Origin: JACCZX01 sp963786295
GTDB taxonomy: Bacteria > Pseudomonadota > Gammaproteobacteria > Burkholderiales > Burkholderiaceae_F
Length of the DNA stretch: 64,000 nucleotides
Assembly (NCBI GenBank): GCA_963786295.1
Contig: CAWAYV010000035.1
Location: forward strand, 34,248 to 98,247
Direction of reading: 5' to 3'
In this document: positions 41,100 through 50,647 of the stretch, piece by piece
How the letters are laid out: the number at the start of each line of letters is the position of its first letter
How positions within the stretch are numbered: position 1 is the stretch's first letter
Made by a program: the position numbers and the translations under genes
The notes under the pieces: generated by a model
The model's input: the letters and a program-made list of their open reading frames with translations, nothing else
Databases searched by the model: none
What the model was told of the DNA's origin: nothing

Positions 41100-43196
41100 A
41101 TGGAATTCACACGCGCGCCGCTCGCGTTGCTGCTTGCGGCATCCGTTTCGCCTACGGCTTTGGCGCAATCGTCCGCTGCCAGAGAGACCCCACCCCGACT
41201 CAAACGCTGGCACCGGTATTCGTGACCGGCTCACCGCTTGGCTCAAACCTTTTCGAACTCGTCGATCCGGTCAACGTGCTGGCGGGTCGCGACCTGCGGC
41301 TGAAGCAGCAGCCGACGATCGGTGCCACGCTCGAGCAGGAAGTCGGCGTGACCTCCACCAATTTCGGTCCGAACGCGAGCCGACCGGTCATTCGCGGCCT
41401 GGGCGGCTTCGACATCCGCATGCTGAACAACGGCATCGGGCTGCTCGATGCCTCGTCAGCGAGTCCGGACCATGCGGTGGCACTGTCGCCCTTCGCGGTC
41501 GACCGCATCGAGGTCGTGCGCGGCCCCGCCACCGTGATGTACGGCGGCAGCGCGATCGGCGGCGTGGTCAACACGATCGACAGCCGCATCGCGCTGCGCC
41601 CGCTGTCCGCGCCGGTCGGCGGTGCCGCGAGCTACCGGTACGACTCGCAGAACGACCTCAACGCCGGCGGTGCGCGCATCGACGGCGGCAACGAGCGCTT
41701 CGCCCTGCATGCCGATGCGTATGCAACCCGTAACAACGATCTAAAGATTCCGGGCAGCGCGTGGACGTCCGACGTCCAGGCGATCCGCGGCGAGCCGGGC
41801 CCGCAGGGGACGCTGCCCAACAGCCAGGGCGATTCGCAGACGTACGGATTGGGCGGGACCGCGTTCTTCGATCGCGGCTACGCCGGAATCTCGTACAGCC
41901 AGTTCAAGACCAACTACGGCAACGTCGCCGAACCCGATGTGACGATCGATCTAAAGCAGCATGCATGGAATTTCGCCGGCGAGCTGCGCGACACCGTACC
42001 CGGCTTCAGCGCGCTGCGGCTGAAGTACGGCTACAACGACTACACGCACACCGAGTTCGAAGGATCCGAAGCGGGGACGGTGTTCGACTCGACGGGATGG
42101 AACCTTCGCCTCGAAGGGCTGCACAGCAAGCTCGGCCCGTTCGACGGCGCGATCGGGCTCGAAATGGCAAAGGTCGACTTTTCCGCGCTGGGCGACGAGG
42201 CGTTCGTGCCATCGACCACGACCAAGAACATCGCCGGCTTCATCTACGAGGAGTTGCGGCACGAGGCCTGGAAGTTCTCGATGGGCGCACGGATCGAAAG
42301 CGCGAAGATCGACGCGCAGGAATTCACTGCCGCCGGACTGCCGGCGGATTCGGTGAGCTTCACCCCGTGGAGCGCCGCGCTCGGAACCTTCTACACCATC
42401 AACAAGGAGTGGGGCGTCGGCGCCAATGTGCAGTACACGCAGCGCGCGCCGTCGTCGCAGGAACTGTTTGCCAACGGCCCGCACATCGCAACCGATCAGT
42501 TCGAGGTCGGCGACCGCGCGCTCGGCAAAGCCAAGTCGACGTCGATCGACCTGACGCTCAAACAGCAAGGCGAATTTCTCACCAGCTCGGTCGGCGCGTT
42601 CTATACGAACTTCTCGAATTTCATCGGGCTGTTTCCGACAGGCATCTTCCGCAACCCGGAGGATCGCAGCATCGCCCCGGGGCCCGAGCCGTTCATCGAC
42701 CCTGATACCGGCGAGGAAGTCACGCCGATGCAGCAGTTCAACTACGGTCAGGTTCGCGCGCGCTTCTATGGTTTCGAGGCACAGATCGGCTTCCCGATCT
42801 GGAAGCAGGACATGAATCAGGTGTCGATGAAGCTGCAGGCGGACTATGTCAGGGCGACCGATCGCGACAATGGTCAGCCTCTGCCGTTCATACCCCCACT
42901 GCGCGTGGGTGCCTCGTTTACGTATCAGCGTGAAGCACTGACGGCCACGCTCGGCGCGCTGGTGGCGTCCAGCCAGAATCGCGTGCCGCAGTTCCAGACA
43001 TCGACACCCGGTTACACGAACCTCTATCGTGAACGCGTCGTACCGCCTCGGTTTCGGCAACAACGCCGAGCTCGAAGTGTTCGTGCAGGGCACGAATCTG
43101 CTCGACGACACGATTCGCTACAGCACGTCGAGCCTGAAGGACATTGCGCCGGCCGGGGGACGCGCGGTCATGGCGGGTGTGCGAGGCGCCTTTTGA
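41100..43196 (+). CDS. TonB-dependent outer-membrane receptor, ZnuD-like (two frame breaks)
   Basis: Outer-membrane barrel for energised uptake. A signal peptide starts at 41100 (MEFTRAPLALLLAASVSPTALAQ). A two-base AG duplication in CCAGAGAGACC near 41,190 shifts the frame, and removing it gives SSAARDPTPTQTLAPVFVTG. The plug motifs PVIRGLGGFDIRMLNNG, SPDHAVAL and VEVVRGPATVMYG-like VDRIEVVRGPATVMYGG resemble ZnuD, the zinc receptor, as I recall it. A one-base shift near 43,030 leads into the final barrel strands (ELEVFVQGTNLLDD, ending VRGAF). The substrate is inferred. The end is convergent with moaE. Confidence 0.85.
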
Positions 43197-43229
43197 TGCG
43201 TTTTCTTTTGCGTCAAGCCGGCGACCGCA

Positions 43230-43679
43230 CTACTTCCAGCGTGCACGCGCAGTTTCATCGCTGTCACGCGCGTCGACCCAGCGCGTGCCCTCGGCAGTCA
43301 CTTCCTTCTTCCAGAACGGCGCGTCGGTTTTCAAGTAATCCATCACGAACTGACACGCAGCAAACGCGTCGCCGCGGTGCGAGCTGGTCGTGACCACCAG
43401 AACGATCTGATCGGTGGGCGCGAGCGTGCCGATGCGATGAATGATCAGCACATCGAGCAGATTCCAGCGCGCCTTTGCCTGCTCAGCTATCGATGTCAGC
43501 GCCTTGTCGGTCATGCCGGGATAGTGCTCGAGCGTGATCGACCCCACCGCTGCACCTTCATTCAAATCGCGCACGATGCCTATGAAGCTGGCGACTGCGC
43601 CGATTTTCGGATTGTTCGCACGTAGCCGGGCGATCTCGGCGCCGGCATCGAAATCCTCCTGTTGCACGCGCACCGGCAT
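43230..43679 (-). CDS. moaE: Molybdopterin synthase catalytic subunit MoaE
   Basis: With MoaD it inserts two sulfurs into cyclic pyranopterin monophosphate to form molybdopterin. The 149-residue protein has GAVASFIGIVRD, the LEHYPGM segment, HRIG and the catalytic Lys in DYLKTDAPFWKKE. The start directly abuts the moaD stop (no gap), so the subunits are probably made together. It is the last gene of the alaC-hom-thrC-mobB-moeA-moaD-moaE run. Confidence 0.96.
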   Translation of the reverse strand: MPVRVQQEDFDAGAEIARLRANNPKIGAVASFIGIVRDLNEGAAVGSITLEHYPGMTDKALTSIAEQAKARWNLLDVLIIHRIGTLAPTDQIVLVVTTSSHRGDAFAACQFVMDYLKTDAPFWKKEVTAEGTRWVDARDSDETARARWK

Positions 43680-43937
43680 TTAACCTCCAGTTACCGGAGG
43701 AAAGAACGCAACTTCGGCGCCGTCATGCAGCGCGTGCCGGTCATCGACCATCGTCTGATCAACGGCAGCACGTACGCGCCGTGTCTCGGCGAACGCTCCG
43801 GACCAAGGTTCACCGCGTTGCGCCAGCCAGTCTCGCAGCTGCGCAACGCTCGCAACGTTACTTGGAGCATCGAACGACTCTTCGGCGCGGCCGACGCGCT
43901 CGCGTAACGCGGCAAAGTACAGCACACGCAACTTCAT
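43680..43937 (-). CDS. moaD: Molybdopterin synthase sulfur-carrier subunit MoaD
   Basis: An 85-residue ubiquitin-like protein ending in Gly-Gly (PPVTGG), the thiocarboxylated tail that delivers sulfur to MoaE. It starts MKLRVLYFAALRERVG, typical of MoaD. The start overlaps the moeA stop by four bases and the stop touches the moaE start. Confidence 0.95.
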   Translation of the reverse strand: MKLRVLYFAALRERVGRAEESFDAPSNVASVAQLRDWLAQRGEPWSGAFAETRRVRAAVDQTMVDDRHALHDGAEVAFFPPVTGG

Positions 43938-45124
43938 GACTGCAGCTCAGCTAGGGGCAGAAAGCGCACGATATCCCCGGTATGAATCAAGTGCTCAGAC
44001 GGATTGTCGATCAAGCCGTCGGCCCACGTAACCGACGTCAGCACCGAAGAGTTTTGATTCGGAAAAATATCGAGTCCGCCGTTGTCGTTGAGTCTCGCCC
44101 GCATGAACTCGCGACGCCGGCTCGATTGCCGCCAATCGAAGTCCGCCCGCAGCGCAAGCGTCCGCAAAGGCTCGCTTCTTCCTTGCCGCCGCAAGATGAA
44201 CGGCCGTGCAAACAGCACGAAGGTAACGAAGCTCGAAACCGGATTGCCCGGCAATCCAATAAACGGCACGCCCCGCACGTGGCCGAAAGCCAGCGGCTTG
44301 CCGGGCTTCATTGCGATCTGCCACAGATCGAGCGTGCCTTCGGCCTGAACCGCGGGCTTGACGTGATCTTCTTCGCCGACCGACACGCCGCCGGAAGACA
44401 CGATCAAATCGGCGCGCGACGCTGCGCTCGTCAGAGCATCGCGAGTGGTCTGCAAGTCATCCGGCACGATGCCGAGATCGTTCACTTCGCATCCCAGCGA
44501 CTCGAGCAGGCCGCGCAGCATGAAGCGGTTCGAGTTGTAGATGCGTCCGGGCGGTAGCGGCTCACCCGGCATCACCAGCTCGTCGCCGGTAAAGAACGTT
44601 GCAACGCGCAGCCGGCGGTACACGGTGAGTCGCGCTGTGCCGACCGACGCAGCGAGCGCGCAGTGTTGCGGCTTCAATCGAACACCGGTCTTCAATACGA
44701 CGTCACCGCGCGCGATGTCGATGCCGGCTTTACGGATCGCCTCGCCGCGCGGCGGTTGTTCGTTCAACGTCACCTTGTCGCCGACGGCATCGCACTTCTC
44801 CTGCATGATGACCGCGTCGGCTCCCGCCGGAATCGGGGCACCGGTAAAAATGCGCGCCGCGGTTCCTGGCTCGAGTGCGACGCCCACTTGGCCAGCGGCA
44901 ATGCGCTGGCTGATGCGCAGCGTGGTCGGAACGCCGGGTACGTCGACGGTCCGCACCGCATAGCCGTCCATTTGCGAGTTGTCGAGCGGTGGCACGTCGA
45001 TCGACGAAACGACGTCGGTCGCCAGCACACGCCCTGCGGCCAGCATCGTGTCGACCGATTCGACGTCGGTCACCGGCTGCGCTGCGGAAAGCAGCCTCTC
45101 GAGCGCTTGTTCGACAGAAAGCAA
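43934..45124 (-). CDS. moeA: Molybdopterin molybdenumtransferase MoeA
   Basis: Inserts molybdate into adenylylated molybdopterin. The protein of about 396 residues has PLDNSQMDGYAVR, SSGGVSVGEEDHVKP and GLPGNPVSSFVTFVLF, which are the MoeA signatures. The long frame opens at 45253 inside mobB, but its first 43 residues are a mobB shadow. Family alignment places the true start near LLSVEQALERLL, so I chose TTG at 45124, four bases after the mobB stop. No strong ribosome-binding site is visible there. Confidence 0.9.
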   Translation of the reverse strand: MLSVEQALERLLSAAQPVTDVESVDTMLAAGRVLATDVVSSIDVPPLDNSQMDGYAVRTVDVPGVPTTLRISQRIAAGQVGVALEPGTAARIFTGAPIPAGADAVIMQEKCDAVGDKVTLNEQPPRGEAIRKAGIDIARGDVVLKTGVRLKPQHCALAASVGTARLTVYRRLRVATFFTGDELVMPGEPLPPGRIYNSNRFMLRGLLESLGCEVNDLGIVPDDLQTTRDALTSAASRADLIVSSGGVSVGEEDHVKPAVQAEGTLDLWQIAMKPGKPLAFGHVRGVPFIGLPGNPVSSFVTFVLFARPFILRRQGRSEPLRTLALRADFDWRQSSRRREFMRARLNDNGGLDIFPNQNSSVLTSVTWADGLIDNPSEHLIHTGDIVRFLPLAELQS

Positions 45125-45128
45125 TGGA

Positions 45129-45647
45129 TCAGACGCGAGGCGCCGGTAGTTGCAGAAGTTGCGCGATGAACGCAGCGATTTTATCGGGGTCGTTGAGGTC
45201 GAGCACCGGCAGGTCCGTTTGCACGAAATGGTCCGTCGCGAGCGCAACCACATTCGAATCGTGCGGAAAAATCGGCGGATCGACGTTGGCCGTCCTTCGG
45301 ACTTCGATGCGCGGAATATTTCCTTCGCTCTTGAATCCTTCGACGATCACCAGATCGCACGCCGCCAGCTCGCTGAGCAACTCGTCGAGCGTCGCCGCGC
45401 GCTTCGGCGTTTCGCTCAACAACGCCCAGCGCGACGCGGTTGCGATCAGTACCTGCTGCGCACCGGCGTCGCGATAACGAAACGAGTCCTTGCCGGGGCG
45501 ATCCATGTCGAATCCGTGATGCGCGTTCTTTACCGCTGAAACGGAAAGACCTCGCGTGCGAAAGATCGGAATCAGCTTCTCGATCAATGTCGTCTTGCCG
45601 CTGTTCGAATAGCCGATGAAACCGATCGCTTTCACGAGACGTGGCAC
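45129..45647 (-). CDS. mobB: Molybdopterin-guanine dinucleotide biosynthesis protein MobB
   Basis: A GTPase that assists MobA in making the guanine dinucleotide cofactor. The 172-residue protein has the P-loop GYSNSGKTTLIE near the N-terminus and VIVEGFKSE as the Walker-B-like segment. The proposed ATG lies 16 bases inside the end of thrC. A GTG at the VKAIGF codon is an alternative. moeA follows almost directly. Confidence 0.93.
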   Translation of the reverse strand: MPRLVKAIGFIGYSNSGKTTLIEKLIPIFRTRGLSVSAVKNAHHGFDMDRPGKDSFRYRDAGAQQVLIATASRWALLSETPKRAATLDELLSELAACDLVIVEGFKSEGNIPRIEVRRTANVDPPIFPHDSNVVALATDHFVQTDLPVLDLNDPDKIAAFIAQLLQLPAPRV

Positions 45648-47062
45648 GCAATAAACGACTTGACTGCCTCGGCGTCGGCCGGCAGCCTTTCGAATCGCTG
45701 CGGCCGCGTTTCGAGCCCGGCGTACGCCGCAGGCCGTTCGGGCTCACGGCCGAGCGCTTCAACGATCGTTTCAGGAAATTTCGCCGGCAGGGCAGTTTCA
45801 AGGCAGATCATCGGCACGTCGCGGTCGATATGCGCGAGCGCGACTTTGATTCCGTCAGCAGTATGCGGATCGACGATGACGCCGTATCGCTCGAACGTCG
45901 TGCGGATCGTGCGGATCCGGTCGCTGTGCGTGCTGCGGCCCGATATCAGCCCGCTCGCGCCGATGAGCGGCCAAATCGGAGTGCCACCCACATGAAACTC
46001 GCCGCGCGTATCCACTTCCCACCAGAGTTCCCGTAGCAATTCGGTGTCACGGTCGATCAAGTCGAAAATAAAGCGTTCGAAATTCGATGCCTTCGAGATG
46101 TCCATCGACGGACTGCTTGTCGCGTGAGTCTCCGTACTGCTGCGCACGCGGTAACGCCCGGTACGAAAGAATTCGTCGAGCACGTCGTTTTCATTGGTGG
46201 CCAGTACCAGGCGTTCGATCGGCAATCCCATTTGCTTCGCGACCCAGCCGGACAGGATGTTGCCAAAGTTGCCCGACGGCACTGCAAACGAAACTTTCTG
46301 TTCGCTCGACTGCGTCGCTGCCAGATACCCCTTGAAGTAGTAGACGACCTGCGCCACCACCCTGCCCCAATTGATCGAGTTGACACTGCCGACGCTGAAG
46401 CGCTGCTTGAATTCGAGATCGCCGGCAACGCTTTTGACGATGTCCTGGCAATCGTCGAACACGCCGTCGAGCGCAACGTTGAAAATATTCGGATCGGCAA
46501 GCGAATACATCTGCGCGCGTTGAAAGGCGCTCATTCGCCCGTTGGGCGATAACATGAAGACATTGATGCGGTCACGGCCGCGCATTGCATATTCCGCGGC
46601 CGATCCGGTGTCACCCGACGTGGCTCCAAGCACGTTCAAGCGCTCGCCACGCTGTTCGAGAACGCGCTGGAACAACGCGCCCAGCAGCTGCATCGCGAGG
46701 TCCTTGAACGCCAGCGTAGGGCCATTGGAAAGTTCAAGCAGTCCGAGCCCAGGCCCTAGCCAGCGCAGCGGCGTGATGTCGCCCGCACGGCTATCGGCGC
46801 GTGCGTTGGCGAAATTCCCGGCCGTGTATGTCGCACCGGTTAGTGCGGAAAGCTCGTCCGGCGCGATGTCGTCGGCGAACTTACCGATCACCGCGCTCGC
46901 CAAGTCCGCGTACGAAAGTGAACGCCAGGCGTCCAGCTCGGCAGCGCCTATGCGCGGATACGACGCCGGCACATACAGACCGCCATCGGCTGCCAGCCCA
47001 GACAGCAGAATCTCGCTGAATGATTGCTCGGGCGCGCGGCCGCGCGTTGAAACGTAACGCAT
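45632..47062 (-). CDS. thrC: Threonine synthase
   Basis: PLP enzyme converting O-phosphohomoserine to threonine. The 476-residue protein starts MRYVSTRGRAPEQSFSEIL. The PLP lysine lies in LAFKDLAMQLLG and the phosphate loop in TSGDTGSAAEYAM. The length suits the long proteobacterial form. It follows hom by ten bases, so both threonine-branch genes are cotranscribed, and it overlaps mobB at its 3' end. Confidence 0.96.
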   Translation of the reverse strand: MRYVSTRGRAPEQSFSEILLSGLAADGGLYVPASYPRIGAAELDAWRSLSYADLASAVIGKFADDIAPDELSALTGATYTAGNFANARADSRAGDITPLRWLGPGLGLLELSNGPTLAFKDLAMQLLGALFQRVLEQRGERLNVLGATSGDTGSAAEYAMRGRDRINVFMLSPNGRMSAFQRAQMYSLADPNIFNVALDGVFDDCQDIVKSVAGDLEFKQRFSVGSVNSINWGRVVAQVVYYFKGYLAATQSSEQKVSFAVPSGNFGNILSGWVAKQMGLPIERLVLATNENDVLDEFFRTGRYRVRSSTETHATSSPSMDISKASNFERFIFDLIDRDTELLRELWWEVDTRGEFHVGGTPIWPLIGASGLISGRSTHSDRIRTIRTTFERYGVIVDPHTADGIKVALAHIDRDVPMICLETALPAKFPETIVEALGREPERPAAYAGLETRPQRFERLPADAEAVKSFIACHVS

Positions 47063-47072
47063 AGCGCGCGGA

Positions 47073-48383
47073 TTAAAGCAACTCTTCCTGCCGTACGCGA
47101 ATCACCGGCGCGAGCACGGTCGGCAGTGCTTCGATGCGCGCGATCGCCGCGTTCACATCTCGCTCCAGAGCGTCGTGAGTCAGCATGATGATGTCGGTCT
47201 GATTCTCGCCCTCGGATGGCTCGCGCTGAAATAACGCATCGATCGAGATGCGCCCATCGGCGAGGTTGCGGGTGATGTCGGCGAGCACGCCGGGCTGGTC
47301 GGCCACACGCATGCGAAAGTAGTACGAAGTGACCGTGTCGTCGACGCTGAGCCACGGCAGCGCAGCGACACCTTCCGGCTGAAAGGCCAGATGCGGCACG
47401 TGGTTTTCCGGATCTGCAGTGTGCAGGCGGGTGACATCGACCAAATCTGCGATGACGGCCGACGCGGTCGGTTCGGAGCCCGCACCCTGGCCGTAGTAAA
47501 GCGTGGTGCCAACCGCGTCCCCCTTGATCAGAATCGCGTTCATCGCGCCTTCGACGTTCGCGATCAGTCGCTGCAGCGGCACCAGCGTCGGATGAACTCG
47601 CAGCTCGATACCCGCCGCGGTGCGCTTCGTGATGCCGAGCAGCTTGATGCGATACCCGAGTTGCTCGGCGTATTTGATGTCTTCCTTGGCCAGATGAGTA
47701 ATGCCTTCGGTGTACGCCGCATCGATGTTGATTGGCACGCCAAACGCGATCGACGACAGAATCGCCAGCTTGTGTGCCGCGTCGATGCCTTCGACGTCGA
47801 ACGTCGGATCGGCCTCCGCGTAACCGAGTCGCTGCGCCTCTTCCAGCGCAGCGTCGAATGTGATCCCGCGCGAGCGCATTTCGGACAGGATGAAATTGCT
47901 GGTGCCGTTGATGATGCCCGCGATCCATTCGATCCGATTAGCGGTCAATCCTTCGCGCAGCGCCTTGATGATCGGAATGCCGCCCGCCACTGCGGCCTCG
48001 AACGCGATCATCACACCGTGGGATCGCGCAGCGTCGAATAACTGGTTGCCGTGCCGCGCGAGCAGCGCCTTGTTGGCCGTGACGACGTGCTTGCCGCGCG
48101 TGATCGCTTCCAGCGCGAGCGCATACGCCGGCTCATAACCACCGATCAACTCGACGACGATGTCGATGTCGGGATTGCGAATCACATCGTTGAAATTCGA
48201 CGATATCGGGACTTTCGACCCAACGATCGCGCGCGCTTTGTCGACGTCGCGCACCGTGATCGCCGCGACTTCGATTCCGCGGCCGGCACGCCGCGCGATC
48301 TCGTGCTGATTGCGCTGCAGGACTTCGTAGGTTCCGCGCCCGACGGTGCCGAAGCCAAGTAGCCCGATACGAATCGGTTTCAT
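47073..48383 (-). CDS. hom: Homoserine dehydrogenase with ACT domain
   Basis: Reduces aspartate semialdehyde to homoserine, the branch point for threonine and methionine. The 436-residue protein begins IGLLGFGTVGRGTYEVL, the dinucleotide-binding loop. The catalytic region has INGTSNFILSEM and EAQRLGYAEADPTFDVEG. A C-terminal ACT domain (about residue 350 on, QPGVLADITRNLADGRIS) suggests feedback control by threonine. It lies 45 bases after alaC. Confidence 0.96.
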   Translation of the reverse strand: MKPIRIGLLGFGTVGRGTYEVLQRNQHEIARRAGRGIEVAAITVRDVDKARAIVGSKVPISSNFNDVIRNPDIDIVVELIGGYEPAYALALEAITRGKHVVTANKALLARHGNQLFDAARSHGVMIAFEAAVAGGIPIIKALREGLTANRIEWIAGIINGTSNFILSEMRSRGITFDAALEEAQRLGYAEADPTFDVEGIDAAHKLAILSSIAFGVPINIDAAYTEGITHLAKEDIKYAEQLGYRIKLLGITKRTAAGIELRVHPTLVPLQRLIANVEGAMNAILIKGDAVGTTLYYGQGAGSEPTASAVIADLVDVTRLHTADPENHVPHLAFQPEGVAALPWLSVDDTVTSYYFRMRVADQPGVLADITRNLADGRISIDALFQREPSEGENQTDIIMLTHDALERDVNAAIARIEALPTVLAPVIRVRQEELL

Positions 48384-48428
48384 ACGAGCGAAGTCGCCGT
48401 ACGCGCCAGCGGCCGGCGCCCCTGAACG

Positions 48429-49646
48429 TCACGCTGCGCGCTCCGGCAGCGGGACCTTTCCGTCCTTGCGCAACATTTCCTTGATACCGCGCACGGCTTG
48501 CCGGATCCGATGCTCGTTCTCAATCAGCGCAAAGCGCACATGGTTGTCGCCGTAATCACCGAACCCGATACCTGGCGAGACCGCGACCTTCGCATCGGCC
48601 AGCACCTTCTTCGCAAACTCGAGCGAGCCCATTGCCTGGTACGGCGCCGGAATCTCGGCCCAGATGTACATCGACGCCTTGGGAATTTCAACCATCCAGC
48701 CCGCTTCATGCAGACCGCGTGCCAAAACATCGCGGCGCCGCTGGTACTCACGGCGAATGCCGTCGACGCACTCCTGCGGCCCTTCCAGCGCGGCGATCGA
48801 TGCCACCTGAATTGGAGTGAACGTTCCGTAGTCGTGATAACTCTTGATGCGCGACAGCGCGGACACCAGGTCCTTGTTGCCAACCATGAAGCCGATACGC
48901 CAGCCGGCCATGTTGTAGCTCTTGCTCATCGTGAAAAATTCGACGGCGACCTCGCGCGCGGCGTGCACCTGCATGATCGACGGTGCGCGATTGTTCGGGT
49001 ACGCGTCGTCGTAGGTAATGTCGGCGTATGCAAGATCGTGCACGACGTAGATGCCGTACTGCCTCGCAAGCATGATCACGCGCTCGAAGAAATCGAGCTC
49101 GACGCACTGCGCGGTTGGATTGCTCGGAAAACCGAGAATCATCATTCTCGGTTTCGGCAAAGATTCGCGGATCGCGCGCTCGAGCTCGGAAAAAAAATCC
49201 ACCCGGCCGTCCATGCGCACCGAACGAATATCCGCGCCGGCGATGATCGCGCCGTAAATGTGAATCGGGTAACTCGGGTTCGGCACGAGCACCGTGTCGC
49301 CGTGATCGAGCGTGGCGAGCATCAGATGCGCGAGGCCCTCCTTCGAGCCGATCGTGACGATCGTCTCGGAGTCCGGATCCAGTTCGACGTCGTACCGCTG
49401 CTTGTACCAAGTCGCGATCGCGCGCCGCAGCCGAGGAATCCCTCGCGACACCGAATAGCCGTGCGTATCCTGCCGTTGCACCGCTTCGATCAACTTGTCG
49501 ACGATGTGACGCGGCGTCGGGCCATCCGGATTGCCCATACTCATGTCGATGATGTCCTCGCCGCGTCGGCGCGCAGCCATCTTCAACTCACCGGTGATGT
49601 TGAAGACGTAAGGAGGCAGGCGCTTGACGCGCGAAAACTCGACCAT
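48429..49646 (-). CDS. alaC: PLP-dependent aminotransferase, alanine transaminase AlaC type
   Basis: A class I aminotransferase of about 405 residues. The PLP lysine is in SKSYNMAGWRIGF and the cofactor-binding NPTAQ is in FPSNPTAQCVELDF. The family's N-terminal FSRVKRLPPYVFN matches AlaC/YfdZ-like enzymes, usually placed directly upstream of hom-thrC in betaproteobacteria. I chose the ATG at 49646 because the 15 upstream residues are unlike the family. It begins the long minus-strand operon ending with moaE. Confidence 0.92.
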   Translation of the reverse strand: MVEFSRVKRLPPYVFNITGELKMAARRRGEDIIDMSMGNPDGPTPRHIVDKLIEAVQRQDTHGYSVSRGIPRLRRAIATWYKQRYDVELDPDSETIVTIGSKEGLAHLMLATLDHGDTVLVPNPSYPIHIYGAIIAGADIRSVRMDGRVDFFSELERAIRESLPKPRMMILGFPSNPTAQCVELDFFERVIMLARQYGIYVVHDLAYADITYDDAYPNNRAPSIMQVHAAREVAVEFFTMSKSYNMAGWRIGFMVGNKDLVSALSRIKSYHDYGTFTPIQVASIAALEGPQECVDGIRREYQRRRDVLARGLHEAGWMVEIPKASMYIWAEIPAPYQAMGSLEFAKKVLADAKVAVSPGIGFGDYGDNHVRFALIENEHRIRQAVRGIKEMLRKDGKVPLPERAA

Positions 49647-49704
49647 GACTAAAGATGAGTAATTTGACGCGTTTTTACACGTCTGCAGCACCGCGAGGCG
49701 TGCC

Positions 49705-49710
49705 TATAAT
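49705..49710 (+). promoter_or_regulatory. -10 element TATAAT upstream of the Mth938-like gene
   Basis: A perfect TATAAT lies 31 bases before the TTG start at 49741, in the 94-base gap divergent from alaC. No good -35 is visible at the right spacing. It probably serves the Mth938-like, bcp and PIN-PhoH genes. Confidence 0.5.
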
Positions 49711-49740
49711 GTACTCGAACAGTTTGAGGTCTCACACGAT

Positions 49741-50118
49741 TTGAAGCTGCACGCCGACACGCCCACCACGCAAAACACCGTTACTGCGTACGGTCCGGGC
49801 TTCGTTGAAATCAACCGGGTGCGACACACAACCCATGTGGTCGTAACCCCCGATCAAGTCGAGCCCTGGCCGGTCACAAGCTTCGAAACGCTCGACATCA
49901 GCGACTTCGAGCACTTGCGCGATCTGCGCAGCGAGGTCGTCCTTCTGGGAACCGGCACCCGGCAACGCTTTCCGCATCCACGTCTGACGCGTCCACTGGC
50001 GGATGCCCGCATCGGACTCGAGGTGATGGACACGCAGGCCGCCTGCCGCACCTACAACATATTGGCAGCCGAGGGCCGCAGGGTCGCCGCCGCTTTGTTT
50101 GTCGAAACTGAGCGTTGA
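49741..50118 (+). CDS. Mth938-like domain protein (DUF498)
   Basis: A 125-residue protein of the small Mth938/NDUFAF3-like family, which in eukaryotes aids complex I assembly and in bacteria has no firm role. It shows VLLGTGTRQRFP and the NILAAEGRRVAAALF tail typical of the family. The start is TTG, read from a TATAAT promoter 31 bases upstream. bcp follows after 19 bases. Confidence 0.85.
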   Translation: MKLHADTPTTQNTVTAYGPGFVEINRVRHTTHVVVTPDQVEPWPVTSFETLDISDFEHLRDLRSEVVLLGTGTRQRFPHPRLTRPLADARIGLEVMDTQAACRTYNILAAEGRRVAAALFVETER

Positions 50119-50137
50119 AAACTAAGGCCCCAATCTG

Positions 50138-50602
50138 ATGGCGGTTGCACTCGACAGCAAGGTACCCGATTTCACGGCCGCGGCCAGCGGCGGCGACTTT
50201 ACGTTGTCGGCGCAACGCGGCAAGACCGTCGTCTTGTACTTTTATCCGAAGGACAACACGCCCGGCTGCACGACCGAAGGCTCGGACTTCGCCAACGCCA
50301 ATGCAAAGTTCAAGCGAGCAAATGCACTGGTAGCAGGCGTATCGCGCGACAGTCTTAAGTCGCACGAAGGCTTTAAAGCCAAGATGAAATTCCCGTTCGA
50401 GCTGATCTCGGACCCGGACGAAAAACTGTGCGAGTTGTTCGGCGTAATGAAGATGAAGAACATGTATGGCCGCCAAGTGCGCGGTGTCGAGCGCAGCACG
50501 TTCGTGATCGACGGTTCCGGCAAGCTGCGCAAAGAGTGGCGCGGTGTCAAGGTGCCGAACCATGTCGACCAGGTCCTCGCGTTTGTTCAATCGCTCGCTT
50601 GA
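50138..50602 (+). CDS. bcp: Thioredoxin-dependent peroxiredoxin Bcp/PrxQ
   Basis: Reduces peroxides with electrons from thioredoxin. The 154-residue protein has the peroxidatic cysteine in DNTPGCTTEGSDF (about residue 48). The usual resolving Cys five positions later is replaced (Gly-Ser-Asp-Phe), so it is likely a one-Cys-type variant. The active-site Arg is in RQVRGVERSTFVID. It is in line with the Mth938-like gene upstream and the PIN-PhoH gene downstream. Confidence 0.94.
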   Translation: MAVALDSKVPDFTAAASGGDFTLSAQRGKTVVLYFYPKDNTPGCTTEGSDFANANAKFKRANALVAGVSRDSLKSHEGFKAKMKFPFELISDPDEKLCELFGVMKMKNMYGRQVRGVERSTFVIDGSGKLRKEWRGVKVPNHVDQVLAFVQSLA

Positions 50603-50647
50603 TGTTCGTCCTTCGATAGTTCCCTTGATGAAGCAATCGCACCGCTG

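Noticed and set aside
43934..45253. Long N-terminal extension of MoeA starting at 45253
   Set aside because: The extra 43 residues are the mobB sequence read in another frame and match no MoeA.
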